NCBI RefSeq assembly: GCF_036227485.1
Contig: NZ_CP109479.1
Location: forward strand, 1,240,001 to 1,304,000
Direction: 5' to 3'
DNA length: 64,000 nucleotides
Origin: Streptomyces sp. NBC_01451
GTDB lineage: Bacteria; Actinomycetota; Actinomycetes; Streptomycetales; Streptomycetaceae
The notes under the pieces were generated by a model. The model was not told the origin of the DNA. It worked only from the letters and a program-made list of their open reading frames with translations, and did not search any database. Position numbers and translations under genes: made by a program. This document shows, piece by piece, positions 54,328 through 61,584 of this stretch (position 1 is the stretch's first letter; each line of letters starts with the position of its first letter).

Positions 54328-55542
54328 TCAGATCCGCTCGACGATCGTCGCGATGCCCATGCCGCCGCCCACGCACAGGGTGGCGAGGCCGTACCGCTTG
54401 TCCTGGCGCTCCAGTTCGTCGATGAGCGTGCCGAGGATGATCGCGCCGGTGGCGCCCAGCGGGTGGCCGAGCGCGATGGCGCCGCCGTTGACGTTGATCC
54501 TGTCGAGGGGCAGGCCCATGTCCCGGGCGAAGCGCAGGACGACGGCAGCGAACGCCTCGTTGATCTCGACGAGGTCGATGTCGTCGATGGTCAGCCCTGC
54601 CTTGGCGAGCGCCTTGCGAGTGGCGGGCGCCGGGCCGGTGAGCATGATGGTGGGCTCGGAGCCGGACACGGCGGCGGAGACGATCCGCGCGCGCGGACGC
54701 AGCCCGTAGCGCTCGCCGACCTCCCGGGATCCGATGGCGACCAGCGAGGCACCGTCCACTATGCCGGAGGAGTTGCCCGCGTGGTGGACGTGGTCGATCC
54801 TCTCCACCCAGTGGTACTTCTGCAGCGCCACCGCGTCGAAGCCGCCCAGGTCGCCGATGTCCGCGAACGACGGCTTCAGCTGGGCCAGGGAGTCGGCGGT
54901 GGTGCCGGGGCGCGGGTGTTCGTCGTGGTCGAGGACGACGAGGCCGTTGCGGTCCTTCACCGGGACGAGGGACCGTTCGAAGCGGCCCTCCTTGGTCGCG
55001 GTCGCCGCCCGCTCCTGGGACAGGGCCGCGTACTCGTCGACGTCGCGCCGCGAGAAGCCCTCGACGGTGGCGATGAGGTCGGCTCCGATGCCCTGCGGCA
55101 CGAAGTCGACGGCGAGGTTGGTCATCGGGTCGTTGAACCAGGCGCCGCCGTCCGAGCCCATCGGCACGCGTGACATCGACTCGACGCCGCCCGCGAGGAC
55201 GAGGTCCTCCCAGCCCGAACGCACCTTGGCGGCGGCCATGTTGACGGCCTCCAGGCCCGACGCACAGAAGCGGTTCTCCTGGACGCCGGCCACCGTGTCC
55301 GGCAGCCCGGCGACGACCGCGGCGACCCGCGCGATGTCGGAGCCCTGGTCGCCGACCGGTCCGACGACGCCCAGCACGATGTCGTCGATCGCGGCCGGGT
55401 CGAGGTCCGGGAACCGGTTCCTGATCTCGTGGATGAGGCCGACGACGAGATCGACGGGCTTGGTGCCGTGCAGGGCTCCGCTCGCCTTGCCACGTCCGCG
55501 CGGGGTGCGGATCGCGTCGTACACGTACGCTTCGGTGCTCAC
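54328..55542 (-). CDS. acetyl-CoA C-acyltransferase (thiolase, FadA-like)
   Basis: The 404-residue type II thiolase has the acyl-accepting Cys in [15 protein letters not shown] (Cys93), the His of [15 protein letters not shown] and the second Cys in [10 protein letters not shown] near the C-terminus. It cleaves 3-oxoacyl-CoA to acetyl-CoA and a shortened acyl-CoA. It starts at 55542 and is followed by the fadJ-like gene on the same strand; the CaiB-type gene ends 54 bp upstream. The three genes may form one lipid-degradation transcript. Confidence 0.95.
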   Translation of the reverse strand: MSTEAYVYDAIRTPRGRGKASGALHGTKPVDLVVGLIHEIRNRFPDLDPAAIDDIVLGVVGPVGDQGSDIARVAAVVAGLPDTVAGVQENRFCASGLEAVNMAAAKVRSGWEDLVLAGGVESMSRVPMGSDGGAWFNDPMTNLAVDFVPQGIGADLIATVEGFSRRDVDEYAALSQERAATATKEGRFERSLVPVKDRNGLVVLDHDEHPRPGTTADSLAQLKPSFADIGDLGGFDAVALQKYHWVERIDHVHHAGNSSGIVDGASLVAIGSREVGERYGLRPRARIVSAAVSGSEPTIMLTGPAPATRKALAKAGLTIDDIDLVEINEAFAAVVLRFARDMGLPLDRINVNGGAIALGHPLGATGAIILGTLIDELERQDKRYGLATLCVGGGMGIATIVERI

Positions 55543-55596
55543 TGGTGGGCCTTTCGGGGTGGGATGGGGCGAGCGGGGCCGGCAGAGGGTCAGCGG

Positions 55597-56733
55597 TCAG
55601 CCGCCGTCGGGCAGGAGTCTGGGTATGTCCCAGTCGCGCGCCACGTCGGCCGTGTCGGCGCCGGGCTGGGCGGGGCCGCTGTGGATCGACGTGTGGGTGA
55701 CGGAGAAACGGGGCGCGGGGGCCGGCTGGGTGATGCCGCCGTGGTCGGTGAAGGTGCCGCGGGCGGCCAGGTGCGGGTGGTGCGGGGCCTCGCGCAGCGA
55801 GAGGACGGGCGCCACGCAGGCGTCGGAGCCCTCGAAGACGGCCGTCCACTCGTCCCTCGTACGGGTTCTGAAGCGGGCGGTGACGGCCTCGCGCAGGTCG
55901 TTCCAGCGGGCGATGTCCTTGCGGGCGCCGGAGTGCTCCGGGAGGCCGAGCAGGTCGAGGAACTCGTCGTAGAACTGCGGCTCCAGCGCGCCGACCGCCA
56001 TGTACCGGCCGTCGGCGGTCTCGTACGTCCCGTAGTAAGGGCAGCCGCCGTCGAGGAGGTTGGCGCCGCGCCGGTCCTGCCAGCCGCCCGCCGCGAGCAT
56101 GCCGTGGATCATCGTGGCGAGGTGGGCGGCGCCGTCGACGATCGCGGCGTCCACGACCTGGCCCGCGCCGGTCGCGCGCGCGTGGTGGAGGGCGGCGAGG
56201 ACGCCGACGACGAGGTAGAGGGAGCCGCCCGCGTAGTCGCCGAGGAGGTTGGCCGGGACGGGCGGCGGTTCGTGCGGGCTGCCGATCAGGCCGAGGGTGC
56301 CGGTCGGGGCGAGGTAGGCGATGTCGTGGCCGGCGCGGCGGGCGAGCGGCCCCTCCTGGCCCCAGCCCGTCATCCGGCCGTACACGAGCCTCGGGTTGCG
56401 GGCGTGGCAGGTCTCGGGGCCGATGCCGAGGCGCTCGGCGACGCCGGGGCGGTAGCCCTCGACGAGGATGTCGGCGCGGGCGGCCAGGTCCAGGACGCGG
56501 GAGGGTCCGTCGGGCGCCTTCAGGTCGACGATCACCGACCGCTTGTTGCGGTTCGTCACGTCGTACTCGGGGTCGACGGAGAGTCCGGTGCGCCCGGGCC
56601 GGTCCACCCGGACCACGTCGGCGCCCAGGTCGGCGAGGAGCATGGCGGCGAACGGGCCGGGTCCGATGCCCGCCAGCTCGACCACCCGCACTCCGGCGAG
56701 CGGGCCGCTTCCTGCCGTCCCCGCGACTGACAT
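55597..56733 (-). CDS. CaiB/BaiF CoA-transferase family protein (alpha-methylacyl-CoA racemase-like)
   Basis: ATG 56733 is supported by GGAGTGGGGG upstream; the longer open frame before it is antisense noise. The 378-residue protein has GVRVVELAGIGPGPFAAMLL at the N-terminus, the CoA-binding RNKRSVIVDLK, GHDIAYLAPTG and the GDYAGGSLYL Asp region that in AMACR carries the catalytic Asp. GVRVVELAGIGPGPF favours the racemase branch over CoA transferases. It would epimerise 2-methyl-branched acyl-CoA so that beta-oxidation enzymes next door can act. It is divergent from the enoyl-reductase-like gene. Confidence 0.9.
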   Translation of the reverse strand: MSVAGTAGSGPLAGVRVVELAGIGPGPFAAMLLADLGADVVRVDRPGRTGLSVDPEYDVTNRNKRSVIVDLKAPDGPSRVLDLAARADILVEGYRPGVAERLGIGPETCHARNPRLVYGRMTGWGQEGPLARRAGHDIAYLAPTGTLGLIGSPHEPPPVPANLLGDYAGGSLYLVVGVLAALHHARATGAGQVVDAAIVDGAAHLATMIHGMLAAGGWQDRRGANLLDGGCPYYGTYETADGRYMAVGALEPQFYDEFLDLLGLPEHSGARKDIARWNDLREAVTARFRTRTRDEWTAVFEGSDACVAPVLSLREAPHHPHLAARGTFTDHGGITQPAPAPRFSVTHTSIHSGPAQPGADTADVARDWDIPRLLPDGG

Positions 56734-56780
56734 CGAGCCCCCACTCCCGTGACACAACCGATGCGACACCAGCGATGCTA

Positions 56781-56836
56781 GGAACGCGTTCCACTCCGCA
56801 CAAGGTTTCGCAGGACGTTGATTAAGCAAGCGCTTG
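56781..56836. promoter_or_regulatory. two palindromes in a divergent lipid-gene promoter
   Basis: GGAACGCGTTCC (56781-56792) and CAAGCGCTTG (56827-56836) are perfect inverted repeats between the CaiB-type gene (minus) and the enoyl-reductase-like gene (plus). The second matches the AAGCGCTT core seen in many TetR-type operators in front of actinobacterial acyl-CoA genes. The binding protein is unknown. Confidence 0.45.
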
Positions 56837-56940
56837 GCCAAGCCGCCGCGTTCCGGACAGCGACCGGCCGCGCGAGATCGATCCACCTCACGCTAGCCTC
56901 GACCACCGACAACGGCGCGGGATGCACAGCAAGGGGTGTC

Positions 56941-58128
56941 ATGAGCAGGTCGAGCAAGGTCGAACGCCCGTACGACATCGTGTTGTTCGGAGCCACGGGC
57001 TTCGTCGGCGCGCTCACCGCCGAGTACCTCGCCGCGCACGCGCCCGACGGTCTGCGCTGGGCGGTCGCCGGCCGCAGCAAGGACAAGCTGGAGCAGCTGC
57101 GCGAGCGCCTCGTGGGAGTCGGCGGGACAGCCGAGGTCGGCGCCCTGGAGGCGGACGTGTCCGATCCCGACTCGCTGCGCGCTCTCGCCGGGCACACGCG
57201 CGTGCTGGCCACGACGGTGGGCCCCTATCTGACGTACGGCGAGGAGCTGGTCGCCGCCTGCGCGGACGCCGGCACCGACTACCTCGACCTCAGCGGTGAG
57301 CCCGAGTTCGTCGACCTGATGTACGTCCGGCACGACACCCGCGCGCGGGAGACCGGCGCCCGGCTCGTGCACGCCTGCGGATTCGACTCGATCCCGCACG
57401 ACCTGGGCGCCTACTTCACGGTCGCGCAACTGCCCGAGGGGGTGCCGCTGACCGTGGACGGGTTCGTGCGCAGCGACGCGATGTTCTCGGGCGGCACCTT
57501 CGCCTCGGCCCTCAACCAGTTCTCCCGGGGACCGCAGATGCTGTCCGCGGCACGTGACCGCCGGCGCCACGAGCCGCGGCTGCTGGGGCGCCGGGCGACC
57601 GCCCCCGCGGGCGCACCCAGGTACGCCAAGGAGGTCGACGCCTGGGCGCTGCCGCTGCCCACCATCGACCCGCAGGTCGTGGTGCGCTCGGCACGCGCGC
57701 TGGAACGGTACGGGCCCGATTTCCGTTACCGCCACTACGCGGCGGTACGGCGGCTGCCCTTCGCGGTGGGCGGGGTCGCCGCGGCCGGCGCGGTGTTCGC
57801 GGCGGCCCAGCTGCCGCCCGCGCGGCGCTGGCTGTCCGGGCGGCTCCGGCCGGGTGACGGGCCGAGCGCGGAGCGGCGCGCGAAGAGCTGGTTCTCGGTG
57901 CGGTTCGTGGGCGAGGGCGGCGGACGGCGGGTGTTCACGGAGGTCGCGGGCGGCGACCCCGGCTACGACGAGACGGCGAAGATGTTCGCCGAGTCCGCGC
58001 TCTCCCTGGCCTTCGACGACCTGCCGGCGACGGCCGGTCAGGTCACCACCGCCGTGGCGATGGGCGACGCGCTGATCGAGCGCCTGCGCAAGGCCGGGAT
58101 CACGTTCCGGGTCGCGGCCGGCAGCTGA
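56941..58128 (+). CDS. saccharopine-dehydrogenase-like/trans-acting enoyl reductase family protein
   Basis: The 395-residue protein has an N-terminal Rossmann fold (YDIVLFGATGFVGALTAEYL) and typical family stretches TTVGPYLTYGEELVAACADA, YLDLSGEPEF and HACGFDSIPHDLGAY. In mycobacteria a member (Rv2953) reduces a polyketide intermediate of phthiocerol lipids in trans. In Streptomyces the role is unknown, but proximity to beta-oxidation genes points to lipid metabolism. A hydrophobic segment around residue 275 (FAVGGVAAAGAVFAAAQL) suggests membrane association. It starts at ATG 56941 and ends 31 bp from a convergent small gene. Confidence 0.88.
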   Translation: MSRSSKVERPYDIVLFGATGFVGALTAEYLAAHAPDGLRWAVAGRSKDKLEQLRERLVGVGGTAEVGALEADVSDPDSLRALAGHTRVLATTVGPYLTYGEELVAACADAGTDYLDLSGEPEFVDLMYVRHDTRARETGARLVHACGFDSIPHDLGAYFTVAQLPEGVPLTVDGFVRSDAMFSGGTFASALNQFSRGPQMLSAARDRRRHEPRLLGRRATAPAGAPRYAKEVDAWALPLPTIDPQVVVRSARALERYGPDFRYRHYAAVRRLPFAVGGVAAAGAVFAAAQLPPARRWLSGRLRPGDGPSAERRAKSWFSVRFVGEGGGRRVFTEVAGGDPGYDETAKMFAESALSLAFDDLPATAGQVTTAVAMGDALIERLRKAGITFRVAAGS

Positions 58129-58159
58129 CCGGCCGGGACACCCGAGGCGTCCCAGGGGC

Positions 58160-58306
58160 CTACTGGGCCCAGCCCGTGACCGTGTAGATCATGCCGACGA
58201 TCCAGGCGAGTCCCGCCAGTACGGCGACGATCAGCGCGGCCGTGACGGCGCGCTCGACGGGCTGTGCGGGACTGGCGACGGGCTTCGGGGCTCGGTGCGT
58301 GGTCAT
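58160..58306 (-). CDS. 48-residue single-span membrane protein
   Basis: The peptide begins MTTHRAPKPVASPAQPVERA and continues with one hydrophobic helix (AALIVAVLAGLAWIVGMIY) and a short TVTGWAQ end, so it is probably a type II anchored peptide with a proline-rich cytoplasmic tail. The longer upstream frame to 58342 has worse composition, so ATG 58306 is preferred. I know similar unannotated small proteins in Streptomyces but no function. It converges on the enoyl-reductase-like gene. Confidence 0.65.
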   Translation of the reverse strand: MTTHRAPKPVASPAQPVERAVTAALIVAVLAGLAWIVGMIYTVTGWAQ

Positions 58307-58474
58307 GGGCACAGCCTGCCGACAGCCCGGGCCCGCCGGCATCCGTACAGATACTCAGAACACGTACTCAGATGATCACCCGATCACCTGACTGTCCGAC
58401 CGCCTCACCTTCCGGCCGTCCGGCCGTCCGAGGCGATCGGCTGACCGGCGGATCGCCTCCGGAGGGCGCCTCCG

Positions 58475-59176
58475 TCAGGCGGTGGCTTCCTTCAGTGCCC
58501 GTCTGCACAGGGCGTCCGCCCGGCGGGTCGTCTCCGGGAGGCGGTACTCCGGGGTGAGCGCGAGGGTGTGGGCGCAGGCCGTGTCGAGGGCCGTGCGGTG
58601 ACCGACCGAGACGAACACCGGTTTGACCCCGTCCCGGGTGCGCAGGGCGCGGCCGACCTCCTCCGCGCCCGCCATCAGCGGGGCCGCCGATCCGCGCCGG
58701 GCGCCCGGTTCCTCGTACACGAAGGTGAACGGGTTCTTCGCGACGCCGATCGTGGGGAGGCCGGTGAGGACGCCGAGATGGCTGGCGAGCCCGAAGCGGC
58801 GCGGGTGGGCCAGGCCGTAGCCGTCGCAGACGACGAGGCCGGGCGGGACGGGCAGCGCGTCCAGGGCGGCCAGCACCGCAGGGATCTCGCGGAACGCGAG
58901 CAGGCCGGGCACGTACGGGAAGGGAACCCGTCCGACGGCCGTGGCCTCGGCGACCACGTCGAGGATCGCCGCGTCCAGGACGACCGCGGCGGCCACGACG
59001 AGGTCCCGCTCGTCGTCGTAGGCGACATCGACACCCGTGACGTACCCCGTTCCGGGCGGCGGGCCCGGCTCGTCCAGGACCACCCGCAGCCGCAGCTCGT
59101 CCTGGACCGCGCGGGCCCGCTCCTCGGTCGTGGGCCAGTCAGCCGGAACGGGTACGGTCGTCGTCTTCATCTCCAT
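58475..59176 (-). CDS. nfi: endonuclease V (deoxyinosine 3'-endonuclease)
   Basis: The 233-residue enzyme has the conserved blocks TGVDVAYDDE (first catalytic Asp), PYVPGLLAFREIPAV, VVCDGYGLAHPRRFGLASHL (second Asp and the base-binding loop) and TIGVAKNPF. It nicks DNA one base 3' of hypoxanthine arising from adenine deamination, using Mg2+. The length is normal for bacterial Nfi. The gene is followed by none on the same strand before the small membrane gene 168 bp on. A 108-residue basic protein is encoded 31 bp upstream. Confidence 0.94.
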   Translation of the reverse strand: MEMKTTTVPVPADWPTTEERARAVQDELRLRVVLDEPGPPPGTGYVTGVDVAYDDERDLVVAAAVVLDAAILDVVAEATAVGRVPFPYVPGLLAFREIPAVLAALDALPVPPGLVVCDGYGLAHPRRFGLASHLGVLTGLPTIGVAKNPFTFVYEEPGARRGSAAPLMAGAEEVGRALRTRDGVKPVFVSVGHRTALDTACAHTLALTPEYRLPETTRRADALCRRALKEATA

Positions 59177-59207
59177 GGTGACGACGAGCGTACGAGCCGG
59201 CCCCGCC

Positions 59208-59534
59208 TCACTTGTCGCCGAGGGCCTTCCTCAGCTGCTCCTTGTTCATCCCCGAGCGGCCGTTCACGTTCCGCTTCCTGGCCTCCTCGTAGAGCTGGTC
59301 GTACGTCGGCCCCTGGGCGCCCTGGTGGGAGCGCTGTCCGCCGCGCCGGGCGGACGACATGTCCTGGGTGGACGTACGGCCGGCGGTCCTGGCCTCGCCG
59401 GACCGGGCGCGTTCCTTGTTGACGGTCCGCGCGGCGATCTCCTCGGCGCGCTTCTCGCTCTCGCCCCGGTCCAGCGCACTGTCCTTGATGTGCTCGTACT
59501 GGCGTTCCCGCTTGGGGCTCGCACCACGTGGCAT
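59208..59534 (-). CDS. small basic helical protein with Rho-N-like C-terminus
   Basis: The 108-residue protein begins MPRGASPKRERQYEHIKDSA and is very rich in Arg, Lys and Glu. The N-terminal half (EKRAEEIAARTVNKERARSG) is a predicted charged helix; the C-terminal part (PTYDQLYEEARKRNVNGRSG, then MNKEQLRKAL) resembles the SAP/Rho-N fold that binds nucleic acid. Streptomyces homologs are often labelled plasmid stabilisation protein without evidence. A GAGGGAG ribosome site precedes ATG 59534. It could be co-transcribed with nfi. Confidence 0.8.
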   Translation of the reverse strand: MPRGASPKRERQYEHIKDSALDRGESEKRAEEIAARTVNKERARSGEARTAGRTSTQDMSSARRGGQRSHQGAQGPTYDQLYEEARKRNVNGRSGMNKEQLRKALGDK

Positions 59535-59598
59535 GACCGTTCACTCCCTCGGCTCGTACCGCTCTCTCGTGCCGGTTCGGTGAACGGGTACCCGCGTC

Positions 59599-60723
59599 TC
59601 AGGATTCGAGCCGTGCCACCCGGCCCTTCTCGCCCGCGGCCCAGCAGCCCAGGTCGGGGGCGCAGTCCACGGTGTCGTACGAGCCCGTGTCGACGGTCTT
59701 CCAGGTGCGCCCCGCGTCCGTGGTGAGGTCGGTGCCGGTCGGGCCGACCGCGAGCGCTGCCGTGCGGCTGTACGGGAGCCAGGCGACGCCGGAGCGGTAG
59801 GCGGGCGGCGGTGCGGTCGCAGTCGTCCAGGTGCGGCCTCCGTCCGCGGTGGACGCACCCGCGCGCGGGGAGGCCTGGTCGGCGCGGTAGTCGCCGCCGA
59901 CGGCCAGTCCGTGCGTGCGGTCCCGGAAGGCGAGCGCGAAGACGCCACGGGCCGGGTCGCCCGCCGGTATCGGGGTGTCGGTGGCCGTCCAGTTGAGGCC
60001 GCGGTCGGCGGAGTGCAGCACGCGTGCGCGTGCGCCACCGCCCGTGGCCAGCCACACGTCCCGCGGCCCCGAGCTCACCAGGCACTGCCCGCTTGCCGCG
60101 AAGCCCGCCTCGCCCTCCAGCGCGGCCGGCATGCCGGCGCCGGGCAGCACCTTCCAGGAGCGTCCGCCGTCGGCGGTGGAGAGGATGCGGAACTTCCCGT
60201 CCACCGGGTCGCTCATCGCGAGGCCGTGGCGGCTGTCGAAGAAGGTGAGGCAGTCGTAGAAGGCCCTGGCGTCGGTGTTGCGGAAGGACTCGGTCCAGGT
60301 CTCGCCGCCGTCGTCGGTGCGGTAGACACGGGAGGCCTCACCCTCGCCGATGGCCAGGACGACGGCGCGCCGCGCGTCGAACGCCTCGATGTCGCGGAAC
60401 TGGAGTTCGGCCGCACCCGGCGGAGAGACGTTTCGCCAGCTCGTTCCGCCGTCGGTGGTGCGCAGGACGGTGCCCTGGGTCCCGGCGACCCAGGCGGTAC
60501 CGCGGCTGACGGCGGACAGTCCCCGGAAGCGGACGTCGGCGGCGCCGCTGTCCTTCGGCGCCCAGTGCGGCGCGCGGTGCACGGCACCGGGAACGGCGCC
60601 TGTCCCCTCGTAGGCCTGTGCGGGTGCGGCCGGCCCGGCGGCCACGGCGGCGAGCGCCGCCGCGTACGCGCCCGCCGTCATCGCTCGCCCGATCCGACTC
60701 GTACGCCTGTTCTGTCTCTGCAT
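59599..60723 (-). CDS. secreted YCF48/BNR-repeat beta-propeller protein
   Basis: The start at ATG 60723 (MQRQNRR) is preferred because GAGGA precedes it; ATGs at 60729 and 60738 are alternatives. A signal peptide ends at about APAQA-Y. The rest is a beta-propeller with recurrent blades of the type RTTDGGTSWRNV, YRTDDGGETWTES, LSTADGGRSWKVL, LHSADRGLNWTAT, TADGGRTWTTA and TTDAGRTWKTV, that is, Asp-box/BNR repeats like plant HCF136/Ycf48. Homologs are called oxidoreductases by default. I see no sialidase catalytic residues; it is probably a secreted binding protein. Confidence 0.85.
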   Translation of the reverse strand: MQRQNRRTSRIGRAMTAGAYAAALAAVAAGPAAPAQAYEGTGAVPGAVHRAPHWAPKDSGAADVRFRGLSAVSRGTAWVAGTQGTVLRTTDGGTSWRNVSPPGAAELQFRDIEAFDARRAVVLAIGEGEASRVYRTDDGGETWTESFRNTDARAFYDCLTFFDSRHGLAMSDPVDGKFRILSTADGGRSWKVLPGAGMPAALEGEAGFAASGQCLVSSGPRDVWLATGGGARARVLHSADRGLNWTATDTPIPAGDPARGVFALAFRDRTHGLAVGGDYRADQASPRAGASTADGGRTWTTATAPPPAYRSGVAWLPYSRTAALAVGPTGTDLTTDAGRTWKTVDTGSYDTVDCAPDLGCWAAGEKGRVARLES

Positions 60724-60882
60724 CACCATGATCCTCATGGCGGGCGAAGGTAGCAGTGAATGAACTCGGTGACAGAGGTCACTCGAAATTCAGGTGCACT
60801 GATTGGCTCATTCCAGCGTCTCTCTCAGTGTGCGGACCGTTCCATCCCGGAGTCCGGCCAACCGTCACAAGGGAGCAAGGCG

Positions 60883-61299
60883 TTGTTCACCGTCATCGAG
60901 CAGCTCGTAGAAGCCCGTCTCGTCGCCGCCGCACCGCGGATGACGAGCATTCCCGCAACGCTCACCTACGACCGGAGCGACCCGTTCGCGGTCCGGATGA
61001 CCTTCCCCGCGCCGGCCACACTGGAGGGCGTGGAGGTCTGCTGGACCTTCTCCCGGGAACTCCTCGCCGACGGCATGCGCGAGCCGCAAGGCCACGGCGA
61101 CGTACGAGTGCGGCCGTACGGCTACGACCGTACGGTGCTGGAGTTCCACGCCCCCGAGGGGACCGCGGTCGTGCATGTCCGCTCCGGCGAACTGCGGCAC
61201 TTCCTGGCGGCCACCACCGAGCTGGTGCCCGTCGGCCTGGAGCATCTGCAGACCGACCTGGACCGCGACCTCGCGGAGCTGATGCGCGACGCCCTGTGA
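60883..61299 (+). CDS. ssgD: SsgA-family sporulation/cell division protein
   Basis: The start chosen is TTG 60883, preceded by GGGAG at 60871; the product then has 138 residues, the usual length for SsgA-like proteins (SALPs). Family features are PATLTYDRSDPFAVRMTF, CWTFSRELLADGMREPQGHG, DVRVRPYG and a C-terminal helix. SALPs are actinomycete-only and control septum placement, peptidoglycan and spore wall maturation. The symbol is inferred: the gene lies just before an ABC-F gene as I remember for ssgD in S. coelicolor, and the protein resembles SsgD/SsgA more than SsgB. The upstream gap (60739-60882) shows no clear promoter. Confidence 0.8.
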   Translation: MFTVIEQLVEARLVAAAPRMTSIPATLTYDRSDPFAVRMTFPAPATLEGVEVCWTFSRELLADGMREPQGHGDVRVRPYGYDRTVLEFHAPEGTAVVHVRSGELRHFLAATTELVPVGLEHLQTDLDRDLAELMRDAL

Positions 61300-61322
61300 C
61301 GGTCCCCGCCCCGTTTAATGCT

Positions 61323-61352
61323 TTGACAGCCTGAAACGCCTCTTCCTACGCT
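61323..61352 (+). promoter_or_regulatory. sigma70-type promoter of the ABC-F gene
   Basis: TTGACA (61323-61328) and TACGCT (61347-61352) are 18 bp apart, a near-consensus HrdB promoter. It would start an RNA near 61359, giving a leader of about 225 nt before the ABC-F ATG. Confidence 0.7.
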
Positions 61353-61358
61353 TGCAGC

Positions 61359-61584
61359 GGTCCTGTTGCCGTCGAATTGGAGAAGGACGTTGCTCTACTG
61401 AGGTCCTGAGACACCGCGCCCCACACCCTCCAGTGGTGTGTCCGCGCAGCGTGCGACCTCGGTGTTCGAGCCGTCCGTGCCTCCCTCCGGAGCAGGACCT
61501 TGTCCGTGCACCAGAACTCTCCCGCCGCCCGCCGGTGTCTCGACACGCGTTTGCCCCGACCGACCCAAGCAACCGCGAGGCCAC
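61359..61584 (+). promoter_or_regulatory. structured leader/attenuator candidate of the ABC-F gene
   Basis: Right after the promoter lies GGAGAAGG (61379-61386) and a tiny open frame TTG-CTC-TAC-TGA (61390-61401). From base 61401 the sequence AGGTCCTG (61401-61408) is perfectly complementary to CAGGACCT (61493-61500). The next, GAGACACCG (61408-61416), is perfectly complementary to CGGTGTCTC (61533-61541). These two pairings cross, so they are alternatives. A small hairpin CACACC/GGTGTG (61422-61440) lies between. Short leader frames with switching hairpins control several antibiotic-resistance ABC-F genes in Firmicutes, where a stalled ribosome on the leader allows expression. That this leader works the same way is inference. 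Confidence 0.55.

Noticed and set aside
60756..61334. 192-codon plus-strand frame over ssgD
   Set aside because: Shifted frame of the SsgA-family gene, Arg-rich and without motifs.
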